Shown here one piece after another: positions 52,858 to 62,548 of a stretch of 64,000 bases of DNA. The DNA lies in NCBI GenBank assembly GCA_902578175.1, contig CACHBY010000001.1, positions 43,000-106,999 on the forward strand, read 5' to 3'. A program made the translations under genes and the position numbers. The stretch is from an uncultured Pelagibacteraceae bacterium. Lineage in GTDB: Bacteria; Pseudomonadota; Alphaproteobacteria; Pelagibacterales; Pelagibacteraceae. The notes under the pieces were generated by a model. It made no database searches. It was not told the DNA's origin and saw only the letters and a program-made list of their open reading frames with translations. Numbering within the stretch: the stretch's first letter is position 1; each line of letters opens with the position of its first letter.

Positions 52858-54732
52858 TTGATTTATAGCGTTGTTGGATACTATGCACTAATTTTAGGAT
52901 TAATTAGTGGTTCAATTTTGATCTATTTTTCAGTTCAAAATTTTAGAAATTCAGAAATTTTAGATACTAAAATTTTGTCATTATCATTTTTACAATTATT
53001 TTTTGTTGTTGTTAGTTTTTTTGGTTTAGTTTTATCTTTTGTAGTTTCAGATTTTAGTAACGAAATTGTATTTAATAATTCGCATACTACTAAACCTTTA
53101 TTTTACAAAATTACAGGAACTTGGGGAAACCATGAGGGTAGTTTGTTGCTGTGGTTATTGGTTTTAACTTTGTTCATTTTTATCTTTTTATTAAGAACTA
53201 ATAATCAATCAATAAAATATAAAACTTTAACAACAATATTCCAGCAGATAATAATTATTGGTTTTTTTATATTTTTACTAAAAACTTCTAATCCATTTAA
53301 TTATTTATTCCCAATTCCTGAAGAAGGTTTAGGTTTAAATCCAATATTACAAGATCCTGCATTAGCAATTCATCCACCTATTCTATATTTAGGATATGTC
53401 GGTTCATCAATAATATTTTCTTCTGCACTAGCAGCAACAACTCTAAAAATGGTTTCAGGAAGCTGGGCAACTCATATAAAAAAATGGACTTTAGTTTCAT
53501 GGGTATTTTTGACATTAGGAATTTTACTTGGTTCTATTTGGGCTTATTATGAACTTGGATGGGGAGGATTTTGGTTTTGGGATCCAGTAGAAAATGTGTC
53601 CCTTATGCCTTGGTTAGCATTAACCACATTGTTACATTGTATATTAGTTTTAGAAAAAAAATCGATTTTAACCTCTTGGGTTATAATTTTATCCATAGCT
53701 ACATTTACACTTAGTATGTGTGGAACTTTCTTAGTTAGATCAGGTATCCTTAATTCAGTTCATACTTTTGCTAACGATCCTGAAAGAGGTTTATTCATAC
53801 TAATATTTTTGTTTGTTTTAATTTTTATTTCTTTATTTATTTTTTTCTTTTTTCATAAAGAGCATCAAAAGAATTCAATAAATCTTTTTTGGTTGAGTAA
53901 AGAAAGTGCAATTATATTAAATAATTGGTTCATGATGTATTTTTTATCTGTAGTTTTAATTGGTACAGTATATCCAATTTTTTTAGATGTAATTTCTTCA
54001 GAAAAAATTTCAGTTGGTCCTCCATTTTATCATAAATTAATTATCCCTTTCCTAATTCCGTTTTTAATTGCTATGGCAATTGGACCTCAATTGAAATGGA
54101 TCAAATCTAACCTAGAGAGTAAAAAAATTCTAATATTTTTGTTCTTTATATCTATTTTAATATCTTATTTAGTTGTTAGGAATTTTGATAAAAATTTACT
54201 TGTAAATACAATTTTAATTTCAAGTGCATTTTATTTGTTTTTTATTACCGTTAGGGATTTTTTTACAAAAAAATTTAAAAACATTTTCCAAAATATTGCT
54301 CACTTTGGATTTAGCCTATTAATTTTAAGTATTTTATTTAATAATTTGCTTTCTAGTGAGGTAATAACCAATCTTAAAATTGGTGAAAGTTATGAAAACT
54401 CAAAAATTAAAATTATACTTGAAGATATAAAACAGAGAGATGAAAAAAATTATAATTCAGTAGTAGCAAATTTTAAAATTATTTCTTCAAATGGAAAAGT
54501 TAACAAAATGTCCCCAGAGCTAAGAATTTATAACCAGCCAAATATAGTAACTAGCGAAGCTGATATTAAAACTTCTTTAATGAAAGATAAATTTATTGTC
54601 ATAAACTTAGTACAAAATCAGGAATATTTTAACGTTAGATATCAAGACAAACCTTTCATGCTTTGGATATGGGTATCAGTATTATTATTAAGTATGGGTG
54701 GAATATTAAGTTTTTTTAAAAGGAGAATATGA
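52858..54732 (+). CDS. ccmF: Haem lyase CcmF
   Basis: 624 residues, about 15 membrane helices, TTG start directly after the ccmE stop. CcmF attaches haem to apocytochrome c. Signatures: KITGTWGNHEGSLLLW, AIHPPILYLGYVG, the WWD-like WGGFWFWDPVENVSLMPW, and TLSMCGTFLVRSG. It overlaps ccmG by 4 bases. Confidence 0.96.
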   Translation: MIYSVVGYYALILGLISGSILIYFSVQNFRNSEILDTKILSLSFLQLFFVVVSFFGLVLSFVVSDFSNEIVFNNSHTTKPLFYKITGTWGNHEGSLLLWLLVLTLFIFIFLLRTNNQSIKYKTLTTIFQQIIIIGFFIFLLKTSNPFNYLFPIPEEGLGLNPILQDPALAIHPPILYLGYVGSSIIFSSALAATTLKMVSGSWATHIKKWTLVSWVFLTLGILLGSIWAYYELGWGGFWFWDPVENVSLMPWLALTTLLHCILVLEKKSILTSWVIILSIATFTLSMCGTFLVRSGILNSVHTFANDPERGLFILIFLFVLIFISLFIFFFFHKEHQKNSINLFWLSKESAIILNNWFMMYFLSVVLIGTVYPIFLDVISSEKISVGPPFYHKLIIPFLIPFLIAMAIGPQLKWIKSNLESKKILIFLFFISILISYLVVRNFDKNLLVNTILISSAFYLFFITVRDFFTKKFKNIFQNIAHFGFSLLILSILFNNLLSSEVITNLKIGESYENSKIKIILEDIKQRDEKNYNSVVANFKIISSNGKVNKMSPELRIYNQPNIVTSEADIKTSLMKDKFIVINLVQNQEYFNVRYQDKPFMLWIWVSVLLLSMGGILSFFKRRI

Positions 54733-55247
54733 AAGATAAATTAATACCTTTAATAATAATAACAAGTTTTATAATTATTTTTTTAATATTTTATAAAGGC
54801 TTGCAGGAAACAAACATCTACACTCCTAAGTCAGAAATAAAAAAAGATATTCCAATTTTTTCTAGTGTTAAGTTTGATAGTAAAGAAAATATTAACTCAT
54901 TAGAAATATTTAATTCAAATAAATTTTATTTATTAAACATATGGGCTTCATGGTGTGTACCTTGTAGACAAGAACATGCTTATTTAATGAGATTAAGTGA
55001 AAACGATAAAGTAACTTTAATTGGATTAAATTATAAAGATAATTTTAATAATGCTCAAAATTTTCTAATGAAATTGGGAAATCCATACGAAACAATATTA
55101 TTAGATGAAGATGGTATAATATCAATAGAGTGGGGAGCATACGGTGTGCCAGAAACTTTTTTGATTCATAAAAACAAAATAGTTTCAAAATACATTGGAC
55201 CATTAAATGAAGAATTAATTAACGAAATTAACTCGATTATAAAATGA
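54729..55247 (+). CDS. ccmG: Thiol:disulfide interchange protein CcmG (DsbE)
   Basis: 172 residues: one N-terminal membrane anchor and a thioredoxin domain with WASWCVPCRQEH, and the cis-Pro loop YGVPETFLI. It reduces apocytochrome cysteines and CcmH. A ribosome-binding AGGAGA (54721-54726) precedes the ATG. It overlaps ccmH by 4 bases. Confidence 0.94.
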   Translation: MKDKLIPLIIITSFIIIFLIFYKGLQETNIYTPKSEIKKDIPIFSSVKFDSKENINSLEIFNSNKFYLLNIWASWCVPCRQEHAYLMRLSENDKVTLIGLNYKDNFNNAQNFLMKLGNPYETILLDEDGIISIEWGAYGVPETFLIHKNKIVSKYIGPLNEELINEINSIIK

Positions 55248-55609
55248 GAATTTTAAAAATAATTATAATTATTTTATTATTAATTCCAAAAATATCATTT
55301 GCTGATAATCAGCTTGAAAGAAATAATATTACAAAAAATTTAAGATGTTTAATTTGTCAAGGTCAATCTGTGTATGATTCAGATTCAGATTTTGCAAATA
55401 GTATGAAAATTTTAGTTGATAAAAAACTTGAGGAAGGACTATCTGAAAATGAAATTTATGATTATTTTAAAGAAAAATATGGTGAATGGATTTTGTATGA
55501 TCCTGGTTTAAATAAAAATACTTATATTCTTTGGTTATTGCCATTATTGATATTTTTACTTGGAGGTGCAATAATCCTAAAAAAACTTAAATTTAAAAAT
55601 AATTCCTAA
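55244..55609 (+). CDS. ccmH: Cytochrome c biogenesis protein CcmH
   Basis: 121 residues: signal anchor, then NLRCLICQGQS, the redox LRCxxCQ motif, a three-helix domain with EKYGEWILYDP, and a C-terminal membrane helix. It handles apocytochrome thiols with CcmG. CcmI is not fused or adjacent. It ends exactly before the next gene. Confidence 0.95.
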   Translation: MRILKIIIIILLLIPKISFADNQLERNNITKNLRCLICQGQSVYDSDSDFANSMKILVDKKLEEGLSENEIYDYFKEKYGEWILYDPGLNKNTYILWLLPLLIFLLGGAIILKKLKFKNNS

Positions 55610-56122
55610 ATGTATATAAAAAAAATTATAATTTTATTATCATTTTTAGTATTAACGAATTCATCAAATGCAGAATTAATCAAAAAAAGAGACTTAAATA
55701 CTGAGTATAATGTTTACACGGGAATGTTTGACTTTAGTGATGATGGAAAAAAATCAGAATTAATTGGTTTTCAGCATCAAAATGAAAATTTAAATAGAGA
55801 TACTTTTTTAGGAAATTTATCACCTATTACTGGTGCTCTCATTACTGCTGATAGTGCGGCTTATGTTTACACAGGAGTTGAAGCACAATATAAAATAGGA
55901 TCTTTAAATTTTAATCCAAGTTTTACCCCAGGATTATATCATGAAGGTGATGGAAAAGATCTAGGTCACATTTTGGAATTTAAATCTGAATTACAGATTT
56001 CTTTAAACATGTCTGAGAGCAGTCAATTTGGTTTTTCTTACAATCATATATCTAATGCAAGCATAGGAGACAAAAATCCTGGGGCAAATAGTTATATGTT
56101 CAATTTCTTTAAAAGCTTTTAA
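55610..56122 (+). CDS. PagL-like lipid A 3-O-deacylase (outer membrane)
   Basis: 170 residues with a signal peptide (about 1-21, ending SNA) and a small beta-barrel. The C-terminal FGFSYNHISNASIGDKNPGANSY (positions about 142-164) contains the His-x-Ser-Asn catalytic pattern of PagL, and the last residue is Phe as in outer-membrane proteins. PagL trims lipid A. It is read immediately after ccmH, an unusual neighbour. A related acyloxyacyl-hydrolase-type role is possible. Confidence 0.8.
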   Translation: MYIKKIIILLSFLVLTNSSNAELIKKRDLNTEYNVYTGMFDFSDDGKKSELIGFQHQNENLNRDTFLGNLSPITGALITADSAAYVYTGVEAQYKIGSLNFNPSFTPGLYHEGDGKDLGHILEFKSELQISLNMSESSQFGFSYNHISNASIGDKNPGANSYMFNFFKSF

Positions 56123-56131
56123 TAAATTTTT

Positions 56132-57283
56132 ATGAATTTAAATGATTGTTATAATTTTGATGATTTTAGAAAATTAGCTAAGAAGAAACTTCCAGCACCT
56201 ATATTTCATTATATTGATGGAGGTGCTGATGACGAAATAACTTTAAACAGAAATACCGACTCATTTAGCGACTGTGATTTAGTTCCTAGTATTTTAAATA
56301 GTGTCGGAGAACCAGATTTATCCACAACTGTTTTCGGTAGAAAAATTGATATGCCATTATTTTTATCTCCAACTGCAATGCAAAGCTTGTATGATCCAGA
56401 GGGTGATAAGGCTTCTGCTAGAGCAGCAGAAAAATTTAATACAATTTATAGCATGTCTACGATGGCATCATTTTCTATTGAAGAAGTTGCTAATATATCT
56501 AGCGGTCCAAAGCTTTTTCAACTTTATATACATAAAGATAAATCAATTACTGATGATTTAATTGAAAGATGTAGTAGAGCAAATTTTGACGGCATGTGCA
56601 TTACTGTTGATACTTTGGTTGCTGGTAATAGGGAAAGAGATCATAGAACTGGTTTTACAACTCCACCTAAATTTACATTAGATAGTTTGCTAAGTTTTGC
56701 CATGAGACCAGGATGGGTGTTTAAGTATTTTACTAATAAAAAATTTGAATTAGCAAATATTAAAAACAAAACTGATAAGGGAACAAACATAGCTAAATCA
56801 GTAATGGATTACATTAATGAGCAATATGATCCAGCGATGAATTGGAAAGATGCAGAATACTGTATTAAAAAATGGAATAAGCCAATGGCGTTAAAAGGAG
56901 TTATGTCAGTTGAAGATGCAAAGAGAGCAATTGATATAGGTTGTACAGCAATAATGATATCCAATCATGGTGGAAGACAATTAGATGGATCTAGGTCACC
57001 ATTTGATCAAGTAAAAGCAATTTCAGATGCAGTAGGAGATAAATTAGAAATTATTCTTGATGGTGGAGTAAGAAGAGGAACTCACGTTCTCAAAGCGCTT
57101 GCAGCTGGTGCAACAGCTTGCAGTTTTGGAAAAGCTTTTCTTTTTAGTTTGGGTGCAGGAGGCCAAAAAGGTGTTGAAAGATTGCTAGACAACATGCAAA
57201 AAGAAATTAGAAGAAACATGATTTTGATGGGATGTAAATCTGTAAAAGATCTTGATGAGACAAAAATTATCTATAGAAACTAA
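56132..57283 (+). CDS. lldD: FMN-dependent alpha-hydroxy-acid dehydrogenase (lactate dehydrogenase type)
   Basis: 383 residues, (beta/alpha)8 barrel. FMN-enzyme signatures: FHYIDGGADDEITLNRNTDSF, LFLSPTAMQSLYDPEGD, FQLYIHKD, CITVDTLVAGNRERDHRTGF and SNHGGRQLDGSRS with the catalytic His. It resembles L-lactate dehydrogenase LldD; glycolate or another 2-hydroxyacid is also possible. It is 9 bases after the PagL-like gene and close to the glycolate oxidase cluster. Confidence 0.88.
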   Translation: MNLNDCYNFDDFRKLAKKKLPAPIFHYIDGGADDEITLNRNTDSFSDCDLVPSILNSVGEPDLSTTVFGRKIDMPLFLSPTAMQSLYDPEGDKASARAAEKFNTIYSMSTMASFSIEEVANISSGPKLFQLYIHKDKSITDDLIERCSRANFDGMCITVDTLVAGNRERDHRTGFTTPPKFTLDSLLSFAMRPGWVFKYFTNKKFELANIKNKTDKGTNIAKSVMDYINEQYDPAMNWKDAEYCIKKWNKPMALKGVMSVEDAKRAIDIGCTAIMISNHGGRQLDGSRSPFDQVKAISDAVGDKLEIILDGGVRRGTHVLKALAAGATACSFGKAFLFSLGAGGQKGVERLLDNMQKEIRRNMILMGCKSVKDLDETKIIYRN

Positions 57284-57356
57284 GAATTTTAATAGAAATT
57301 TATAATAATTCTAAATAGACATTCATTCTTTTTTATGTATATTTTCCAACTTTATT

Positions 57357-58520
57357 ATGAAATTAGCAGCCTCACTTGATAGACTTGGAACAGAAAGTGC
57401 CTTTTCGGTTTTAGCGGAAGCTAAAAAATTAGAAGCACAAGGAAACCCAATGATACATCTTGGCTTAGGTCAGCCAGATTTTAAGACGCCTAAACATGTG
57501 GTCGAAGCTGCAAAAAAAGCCTTAGACGACGGTCATCATGGTTACGTTCTTTCAAATGGAATTTTAGAGTGTAGACAAGCAGTTTCTAGATGGATCAAGA
57601 AAAGATATAATACTGAAGTAGATCCAGAAAGAATTATCATAATGCCAGGTGGCAAACCTACAATGCATTATGCAATACAATGTTTTGGTGAGCCAGGAGC
57701 TGAAATTATACATCCGACACCAGCCTTTCCTATTTATGAGTCTATGATTAATTACACAGGTTCTACCGCTGTACCTTATGATTTAACAGAGGATAAAGAT
57801 TTAAAATTTAATGCAGATAAAATTTTATCTTTAATTACCGATAAAACTAGATTGTTAATTTTAATTAATCCTAATAATCCAACTGGAAGTTTTGTTGAAA
57901 AATCTGAAATTGATAAATTGGCAGAAGGTTTAAAAAAACATCCTCACGTAACTATCTTAAGCGATGAAATCTATAGTAGGCAAATTTTTGACAATAAAGA
58001 AATGCCAACATTCTTTAACTATCCAGATTTAAGAGAAAGACTAATTGTTTTAGAAGGCTGGAGTAAAGCATACTCAATGACAGGTTGGAGATTAGGTTGG
58101 AGCTTTTGGCCTGAAAATTTAATTGAACATATTAATAAACTACTAATAAACAGTGTTTCATGTGTTAATGCTGCAGCCCAATTTGCAGGAATAGCTGCAC
58201 TTGATGGACCTGATGATTCAATTGATTTAATGATGGAAAAGTTTACACAAAGAAGAAAATTAATTCACGAAGGCCTAAACAGTCTACCAGGAGTAGAATG
58301 TAGTTTACCAGGCGGGGCATTTTATGCATTTCCAAAAGTTATAGGCACTGGAATGAATGGATCTGAGTTTTGCAAAAAAGCTATGCATGAAGCAGGTGTT
58401 GCAATTGTTCCAGGTACTGCATTTGGAAAAACATGCCAGGATTACGTAAGATTTAGCTTTGCTGCATCTCAGGACAACATTTCTAACGCATTGGAAAATA
58501 TTAAAAAAATGTTAGGCTAA
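57357..58520 (+). CDS. Class I/II PLP-dependent aminotransferase
   Basis: 387 residues. PLP motifs: LGLGQPDFKTP, NPNNPTGSFV, LSDEIYSRQ and SKAYSMTGWRLGWSF with the Schiff-base Lys, then PGGAFYAFP. It is close to the aspartate/valine-type aminotransferases. Next to glcDEF (glcD starts 3 bases later) it could make glycine from glyoxylate, but that is inference. Confidence 0.92.
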   Translation: MKLAASLDRLGTESAFSVLAEAKKLEAQGNPMIHLGLGQPDFKTPKHVVEAAKKALDDGHHGYVLSNGILECRQAVSRWIKKRYNTEVDPERIIIMPGGKPTMHYAIQCFGEPGAEIIHPTPAFPIYESMINYTGSTAVPYDLTEDKDLKFNADKILSLITDKTRLLILINPNNPTGSFVEKSEIDKLAEGLKKHPHVTILSDEIYSRQIFDNKEMPTFFNYPDLRERLIVLEGWSKAYSMTGWRLGWSFWPENLIEHINKLLINSVSCVNAAAQFAGIAALDGPDDSIDLMMEKFTQRRKLIHEGLNSLPGVECSLPGGAFYAFPKVIGTGMNGSEFCKKAMHEAGVAIVPGTAFGKTCQDYVRFSFAASQDNISNALENIKKMLG

Positions 58521-58523
58521 GCT

Positions 58524-60020
58524 ATGTCTGAAATAGCTTTACCAAAAATTGATAGTTCTATTCTAAATAGAAAAAGTGAAATAGTAAAAAAACTTTCAAG
58601 GTTAACTAATATAGAAAATGTATTGAGTGAGTCTGATGAATTAAGACCATATGAAACTGATGCTTTATCAGTTTATACACAAACACCATTAGCCGTAGTA
58701 CTTCCAGAAAACACAGAAGAAGTAAGCGAGATATTAAAATTTTGTCATAGTGAAAATATTAAAGTTGTACCAAGAGGTGCAGGTACAGGATTGTCTGGCG
58801 GAGCATTACCTCTTCAAGATGCTATTCTTCTTGGTTTAGGAAAGTTTAATAAAATATTAGAAATTGATTACGAAAATAAATGTGTTGTGACTCAGCCAGG
58901 AGTTACAAATCTAGGCATTACTCATGCAGTTCAACACAAAGGATTTTATTATGCCCCAGATCCTTCGAGCCAGTTAGCATGTTCTATAGGTGGAAATGTT
59001 GCTGAAAATTCTGGTGGAGTTCACTCATTAAAATATGGAACGACTACAAACAATATTTTAGGTGTACAAATGGTAATGATGGATGGAACTATTTGTAGAT
59101 TTGGAGGCAAATCGTTTGATCAAGAGGGATATGATCTTATGGGTTTAATTTGTGGCTCAGAAGGTTTATTGGGGGTTGTTACCGAAGTTACAGTTAAGAT
59201 TCTAAGAACACCTGAAGTAGTAAGAGCGGCTTTGATAGGTTTTCCATCTATTAAAGAAGGTGGAGATGCAGCCTCGGAAATTATTTCAAGTGGAATAGTT
59301 CCAGCAGGAATGGAAATAATGGATAAGGCTTTAATTGAGGCAACAGATAATTTTAGTAAAGCGGGATATCCACGAGATGCAGAATTATTATTAATAGTGG
59401 AACTTGACGGTACAGAATCAGAGGTTAATGAGTTAATTAAAAAAGTAGAGGCACTCTGTAAAAAAAATAATTGCTCTAGTCTTAAACTAAGCAATAGTGA
59501 GAAAGAAAGACTTTCATTCTGGGCTGGAAGAAAAGCAGCTTTTCCAGCGTGTGGAGCTATGGCACCTGATTACTATTGTATGGATGGTTCTATTCCCAGA
59601 GGCAAGCTTGCTGAAGCGTTATTAGAAATAAAAAAATTATCTGAAAAATATGAACTACCAGTGGCAAATTGTTTTCACGCAGGTGATGGAAATTTACATC
59701 CACTTATTATGTTTGATGGAAATGATAAAGAACAACTTAGAAAAACTGAAGAGTTTGGTTCAGAAATATTAAAAACATGTGTGAGACTTGGTGGAGTAAT
59801 TACAGGAGAGCATGGTGTTGGTATAGAAAAGCGAGAACTTATGTGTGAAATGTTTAATGATAACGATATTCAACAACAATTGAGTATCAAAAAGTCATTA
59901 GATGAAAAAAATTTATTAAATCCTGGAAAAGTTTATCCTATACTTAGAAAATGTGCAGAGGAAGGAAGGGTTCATGTCCACAAAAATAAAGATAAATTCC
60001 CAGATCTTCCAAGATTCTAA
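58524..60020 (+). CDS. glcD: Glycolate oxidase subunit GlcD
   Basis: 498 residues. FAD-linked subunit that oxidises glycolate to glyoxylate. The FAD_binding_4 domain has VVPRGAGTGLSGGALP and SIGGNVAENSGGVHSLKYG; the C-terminal domain has CFHAGDGNLHPLIMF and GGVITGEHGVGIEKRELM. Its last 47 bases overlap glcE. In a glcDEF cluster; with the aminotransferase and reductase it forms a glycolate module. Confidence 0.97.
   Translation: MSEIALPKIDSSILNRKSEIVKKLSRLTNIENVLSESDELRPYETDALSVYTQTPLAVVLPENTEEVSEILKFCHSENIKVVPRGAGTGLSGGALPLQDAILLGLGKFNKILEIDYENKCVVTQPGVTNLGITHAVQHKGFYYAPDPSSQLACSIGGNVAENSGGVHSLKYGTTTNNILGVQMVMMDGTICRFGGKSFDQEGYDLMGLICGSEGLLGVVTEVTVKILRTPEVVRAALIGFPSIKEGGDAASEIISSGIVPAGMEIMDKALIEATDNFSKAGYPRDAELLLIVELDGTESEVNELIKKVEALCKKNNCSSLKLSNSEKERLSFWAGRKAAFPACGAMAPDYYCMDGSIPRGKLAEALLEIKKLSEKYELPVANCFHAGDGNLHPLIMFDGNDKEQLRKTEEFGSEILKTCVRLGGVITGEHGVGIEKRELMCEMFNDNDIQQQLSIKKSLDEKNLLNPGKVYPILRKCAEEGRVHVHKNKDKFPDLPRF
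59961..59970 (+). promoter_or_regulatory. Ribosome-binding site that sets the glcE start
   Basis: GAAGGAAGGG lies 3 bases before ATG 59974, inside the glcD reading frame. It fits a strong Shine-Dalgarno and supports 59974 as the start over the upstream ATG at 59953. Confidence 0.6.
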
Positions 60021-61254
60021 CAACGTCTATTATCCCAAAGATGAGACAGAAGTTTCAGATTTAATTCGGGAACTATATAAACAAGACTCTCCAACAGAAA
60101 TTATCGGTAACAACTCAAAAAGTTTTATTGGAAATAAAACGCAGTCAGCTAATACTACGTCTTTATCTAAAATCTCAGGTATTATCGATTATAGACCTGA
60201 AGAATTGTATATTAAAGTTAAAGCTTGTACACCAATCAATGAAATCGAGCAGGTCTTAAGTGAAAATAGTCAAGAGCTAGCTTTTGAACCAATAGACTTT
60301 GGGTATATTAAAGAAGGTAAGTCAAATAAAGGGACAATAGCAGGATACTTATCTTGCAATTATGCAGGTTCACGAAGATTTAAAGTTGGTAGTGTGAGAG
60401 ATCATATCCTAGGTTTTAAGGGAGTTAATGGAAAAGGAGATATAATTAAATCAGGAGGTACTGTTGTAAAAAATGTTACAGGTTATGATTTGTCAAAATT
60501 AATAGCAGGCTCATTTGGTACTCTTGTTGCTTTAACCGAAATTACGTTAAAGGTGTTACCTAAGAAAGATACTTCTAAAACTGTAATAATTTATCCTAGT
60601 AATTTCGAACAAATTTATGATTATTTTAATAAACTATCTAGCTCAAGTAGTGAAATTTCTGGCGCCGTTTTTGTTCCTGAAAAATCAAAGGATAAAGATT
60701 TTGTTATTAAAAAAAATTCTGTTTTTAAGTTTAATGATCTTAAATCAAATATTTCATTTATAGCATTTAGGGTTGAAGGGGACAAAATTTCAATTGAAGA
60801 AAAAATTAACAATTTAAAAAAAGAACTTGAATTAAATAATTCAGATATTTCTACCCTTGATGTTTATCAATCAGAACCATTTTGGAAAAAAGTAAATAAT
60901 TTAGAGGTATTTGAAAAGACCGAGCATAATTTAATACGAATGGTAATACCACCTGCAAATTGTTCAAAACTATGCAAACATTTAGAAAATAACCATAACT
61001 ATTTTGTTGATTGGTGTGGGTCGTTATTCTGGATTGAAGTTAATAATAAAAAAGAAGAAAAGATTAAAGAATTAAAAAAAATGGCAAAAGACTTTGGAGG
61101 TTATTTGACAGTAATTAAAACTTCATCAGAATATGATTACGGAGAAGCTATCTTTACTATCGATAAAGTACGTTTAATGATTTCTGAAAAAGTAAAACAA
61201 AGTTTTGATCCTAAAAGAATTTTAAACCCAGGGAAAATGTATAGAGGAGTTTAG
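59974..61254 (+). CDS. glcE: Glycolate oxidase FAD-binding subunit GlcE
   Basis: 426 residues from ATG 59974 (an upstream ATG at 59953 adds 7 residues). FAD_binding_4 domain: IIGNNSKSFIGNK, GTIAGYLSCNYAGSRRFKVGSVRDHILGF, SGGTVVKNVTGYDLSKL; the C-terminal part ends DPKRILNPGKM as in GlcD. It overlaps glcD by 47 bases and glcF by one base. Confidence 0.95.
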   Translation: MSTKIKINSQIFQDSNNVYYPKDETEVSDLIRELYKQDSPTEIIGNNSKSFIGNKTQSANTTSLSKISGIIDYRPEELYIKVKACTPINEIEQVLSENSQELAFEPIDFGYIKEGKSNKGTIAGYLSCNYAGSRRFKVGSVRDHILGFKGVNGKGDIIKSGGTVVKNVTGYDLSKLIAGSFGTLVALTEITLKVLPKKDTSKTVIIYPSNFEQIYDYFNKLSSSSSEISGAVFVPEKSKDKDFVIKKNSVFKFNDLKSNISFIAFRVEGDKISIEEKINNLKKELELNNSDISTLDVYQSEPFWKKVNNLEVFEKTEHNLIRMVIPPANCSKLCKHLENNHNYFVDWCGSLFWIEVNNKKEEKIKELKKMAKDFGGYLTVIKTSSEYDYGEAIFTIDKVRLMISEKVKQSFDPKRILNPGKMYRGV

Positions 61255-62543
61255 TGCAAACAAAATTTACAGAAGAACAGCTTAAAGATCCTGACAATTT
61301 TGCAAACGAAAAAGTTTTTAAAAAGTGTGTGCATTGTGGAATGTGTAATGCTACATGCCCTACGCATCAACTTTTAGGTGATGAGTTAGATGGTCCTAGA
61401 GGACGTATTTATCTTATTAAAGATATGCTCGAAAATAATAGGAAACCAACCGAAAAAGTTGTAAAGCATATCGATCGATGCCTCTCATGTTATAGCTGTA
61501 TGACTACCTGTCCTGCAGGAGTAAATTACATGCATATAATTGATCATGGAAAAAAATATATTGAAAAAAATTATCAAAGATCTCTCTTTGATAAATTAAT
61601 AAGGTATTTTTTATCTATTACTCTTCCAAATACAAAAGTTTTTCGATTATCAAGTTTATTAGTAAAATTATCAAAGCCATTCAAATTCTTAATGCCATCA
61701 AAAATTAAGGACATGATTGAGTTAATGCCTACAAATTTTCCTAAAAAAAGTTTACCAATTAAAGAAGTTTACAAATCCTCTACCAAAAAAAGAATTGCTA
61801 GAGTTGCTCTTTTAACGGGATGTGTACAAAAAGAAATATCTCCTCAAATTAATGAAGCAACAATAAGGTTATTAAATAGACACGGTGTAGAAGTAATTGT
61901 TCCAAAAAAAATTCGTTGTTGCGGGTCTTTAAATCATCATCTTGGAAAAGAGGAGGATGCGCATCAAGATTTTAAAAATAATATAAACACTTGGTATGAG
62001 GAGCATCAAAAAGGAAATTTGGATGCAATTTTATCAAATACGTCTGGCTGTGGAACAACTATGAAAGATTATGGATTTATTTTTCGTGAAGATAAAGAGC
62101 TAAGTAAAAAAGCCAAAGTAATATCAGAACTTACAAAAGATATATCAGAATATATATTTGAAAGTTTAAAACTTGATATTAAAGATAAAGGAAAAAAATA
62201 TAAAGTTGCATATCACTCTGCGTGTTCAATGCAGCATGGTCAAAAAGTTCATTCACAGCCAGTTTCATTACTTGAGAAAACAAATAATGAAATTATGGAA
62301 ATTCCAGAAGGCCATATATGTTGTGGATCAGCTGGTACTTACAACATTTTGCAATCAAAAATTGCAAAACAATTATTAAAGAAAAAAGTAAATAATATTG
62401 AAAGTTTAAATCCAGATTTTATCTCCACAGGAAATATTGGTTGTATTACCCAAATCGCTCATGGTACTAAAGTTCCAATATTACATACAATTGAAGTTTT
62501 AGATTGGTACACTGGAGGACCAAAACCTGAAATTTTAAAATAA
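61254..62543 (+). CDS. glcF: Glycolate oxidase iron-sulfur subunit GlcF
   Basis: 429 residues, GTG start. Two [4Fe-4S] motifs, CVHCGMCNATCPT and CLSCYSCMTTCPAGV, then two CCG-type cysteine motifs (RCCGSLNHH and CCGSAGTY). It passes electrons to quinone, membrane-associated in other bacteria. Overlaps glcE by one base; the next gene starts 5 bases later. Confidence 0.97.
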   Translation: MQTKFTEEQLKDPDNFANEKVFKKCVHCGMCNATCPTHQLLGDELDGPRGRIYLIKDMLENNRKPTEKVVKHIDRCLSCYSCMTTCPAGVNYMHIIDHGKKYIEKNYQRSLFDKLIRYFLSITLPNTKVFRLSSLLVKLSKPFKFLMPSKIKDMIELMPTNFPKKSLPIKEVYKSSTKKRIARVALLTGCVQKEISPQINEATIRLLNRHGVEVIVPKKIRCCGSLNHHLGKEEDAHQDFKNNINTWYEEHQKGNLDAILSNTSGCGTTMKDYGFIFREDKELSKKAKVISELTKDISEYIFESLKLDIKDKGKKYKVAYHSACSMQHGQKVHSQPVSLLEKTNNEIMEIPEGHICCGSAGTYNILQSKIAKQLLKKKVNNIESLNPDFISTGNIGCITQIAHGTKVPILHTIEVLDWYTGGPKPEILK

Positions 62544-62548
62544 AAATT

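Noticed and set aside
57284..57356. Glycine riboswitch upstream of the aminotransferase-glc run
   Set aside because: The 73-base gap is too short and lacks the GC-rich paired helices of a glycine aptamer.
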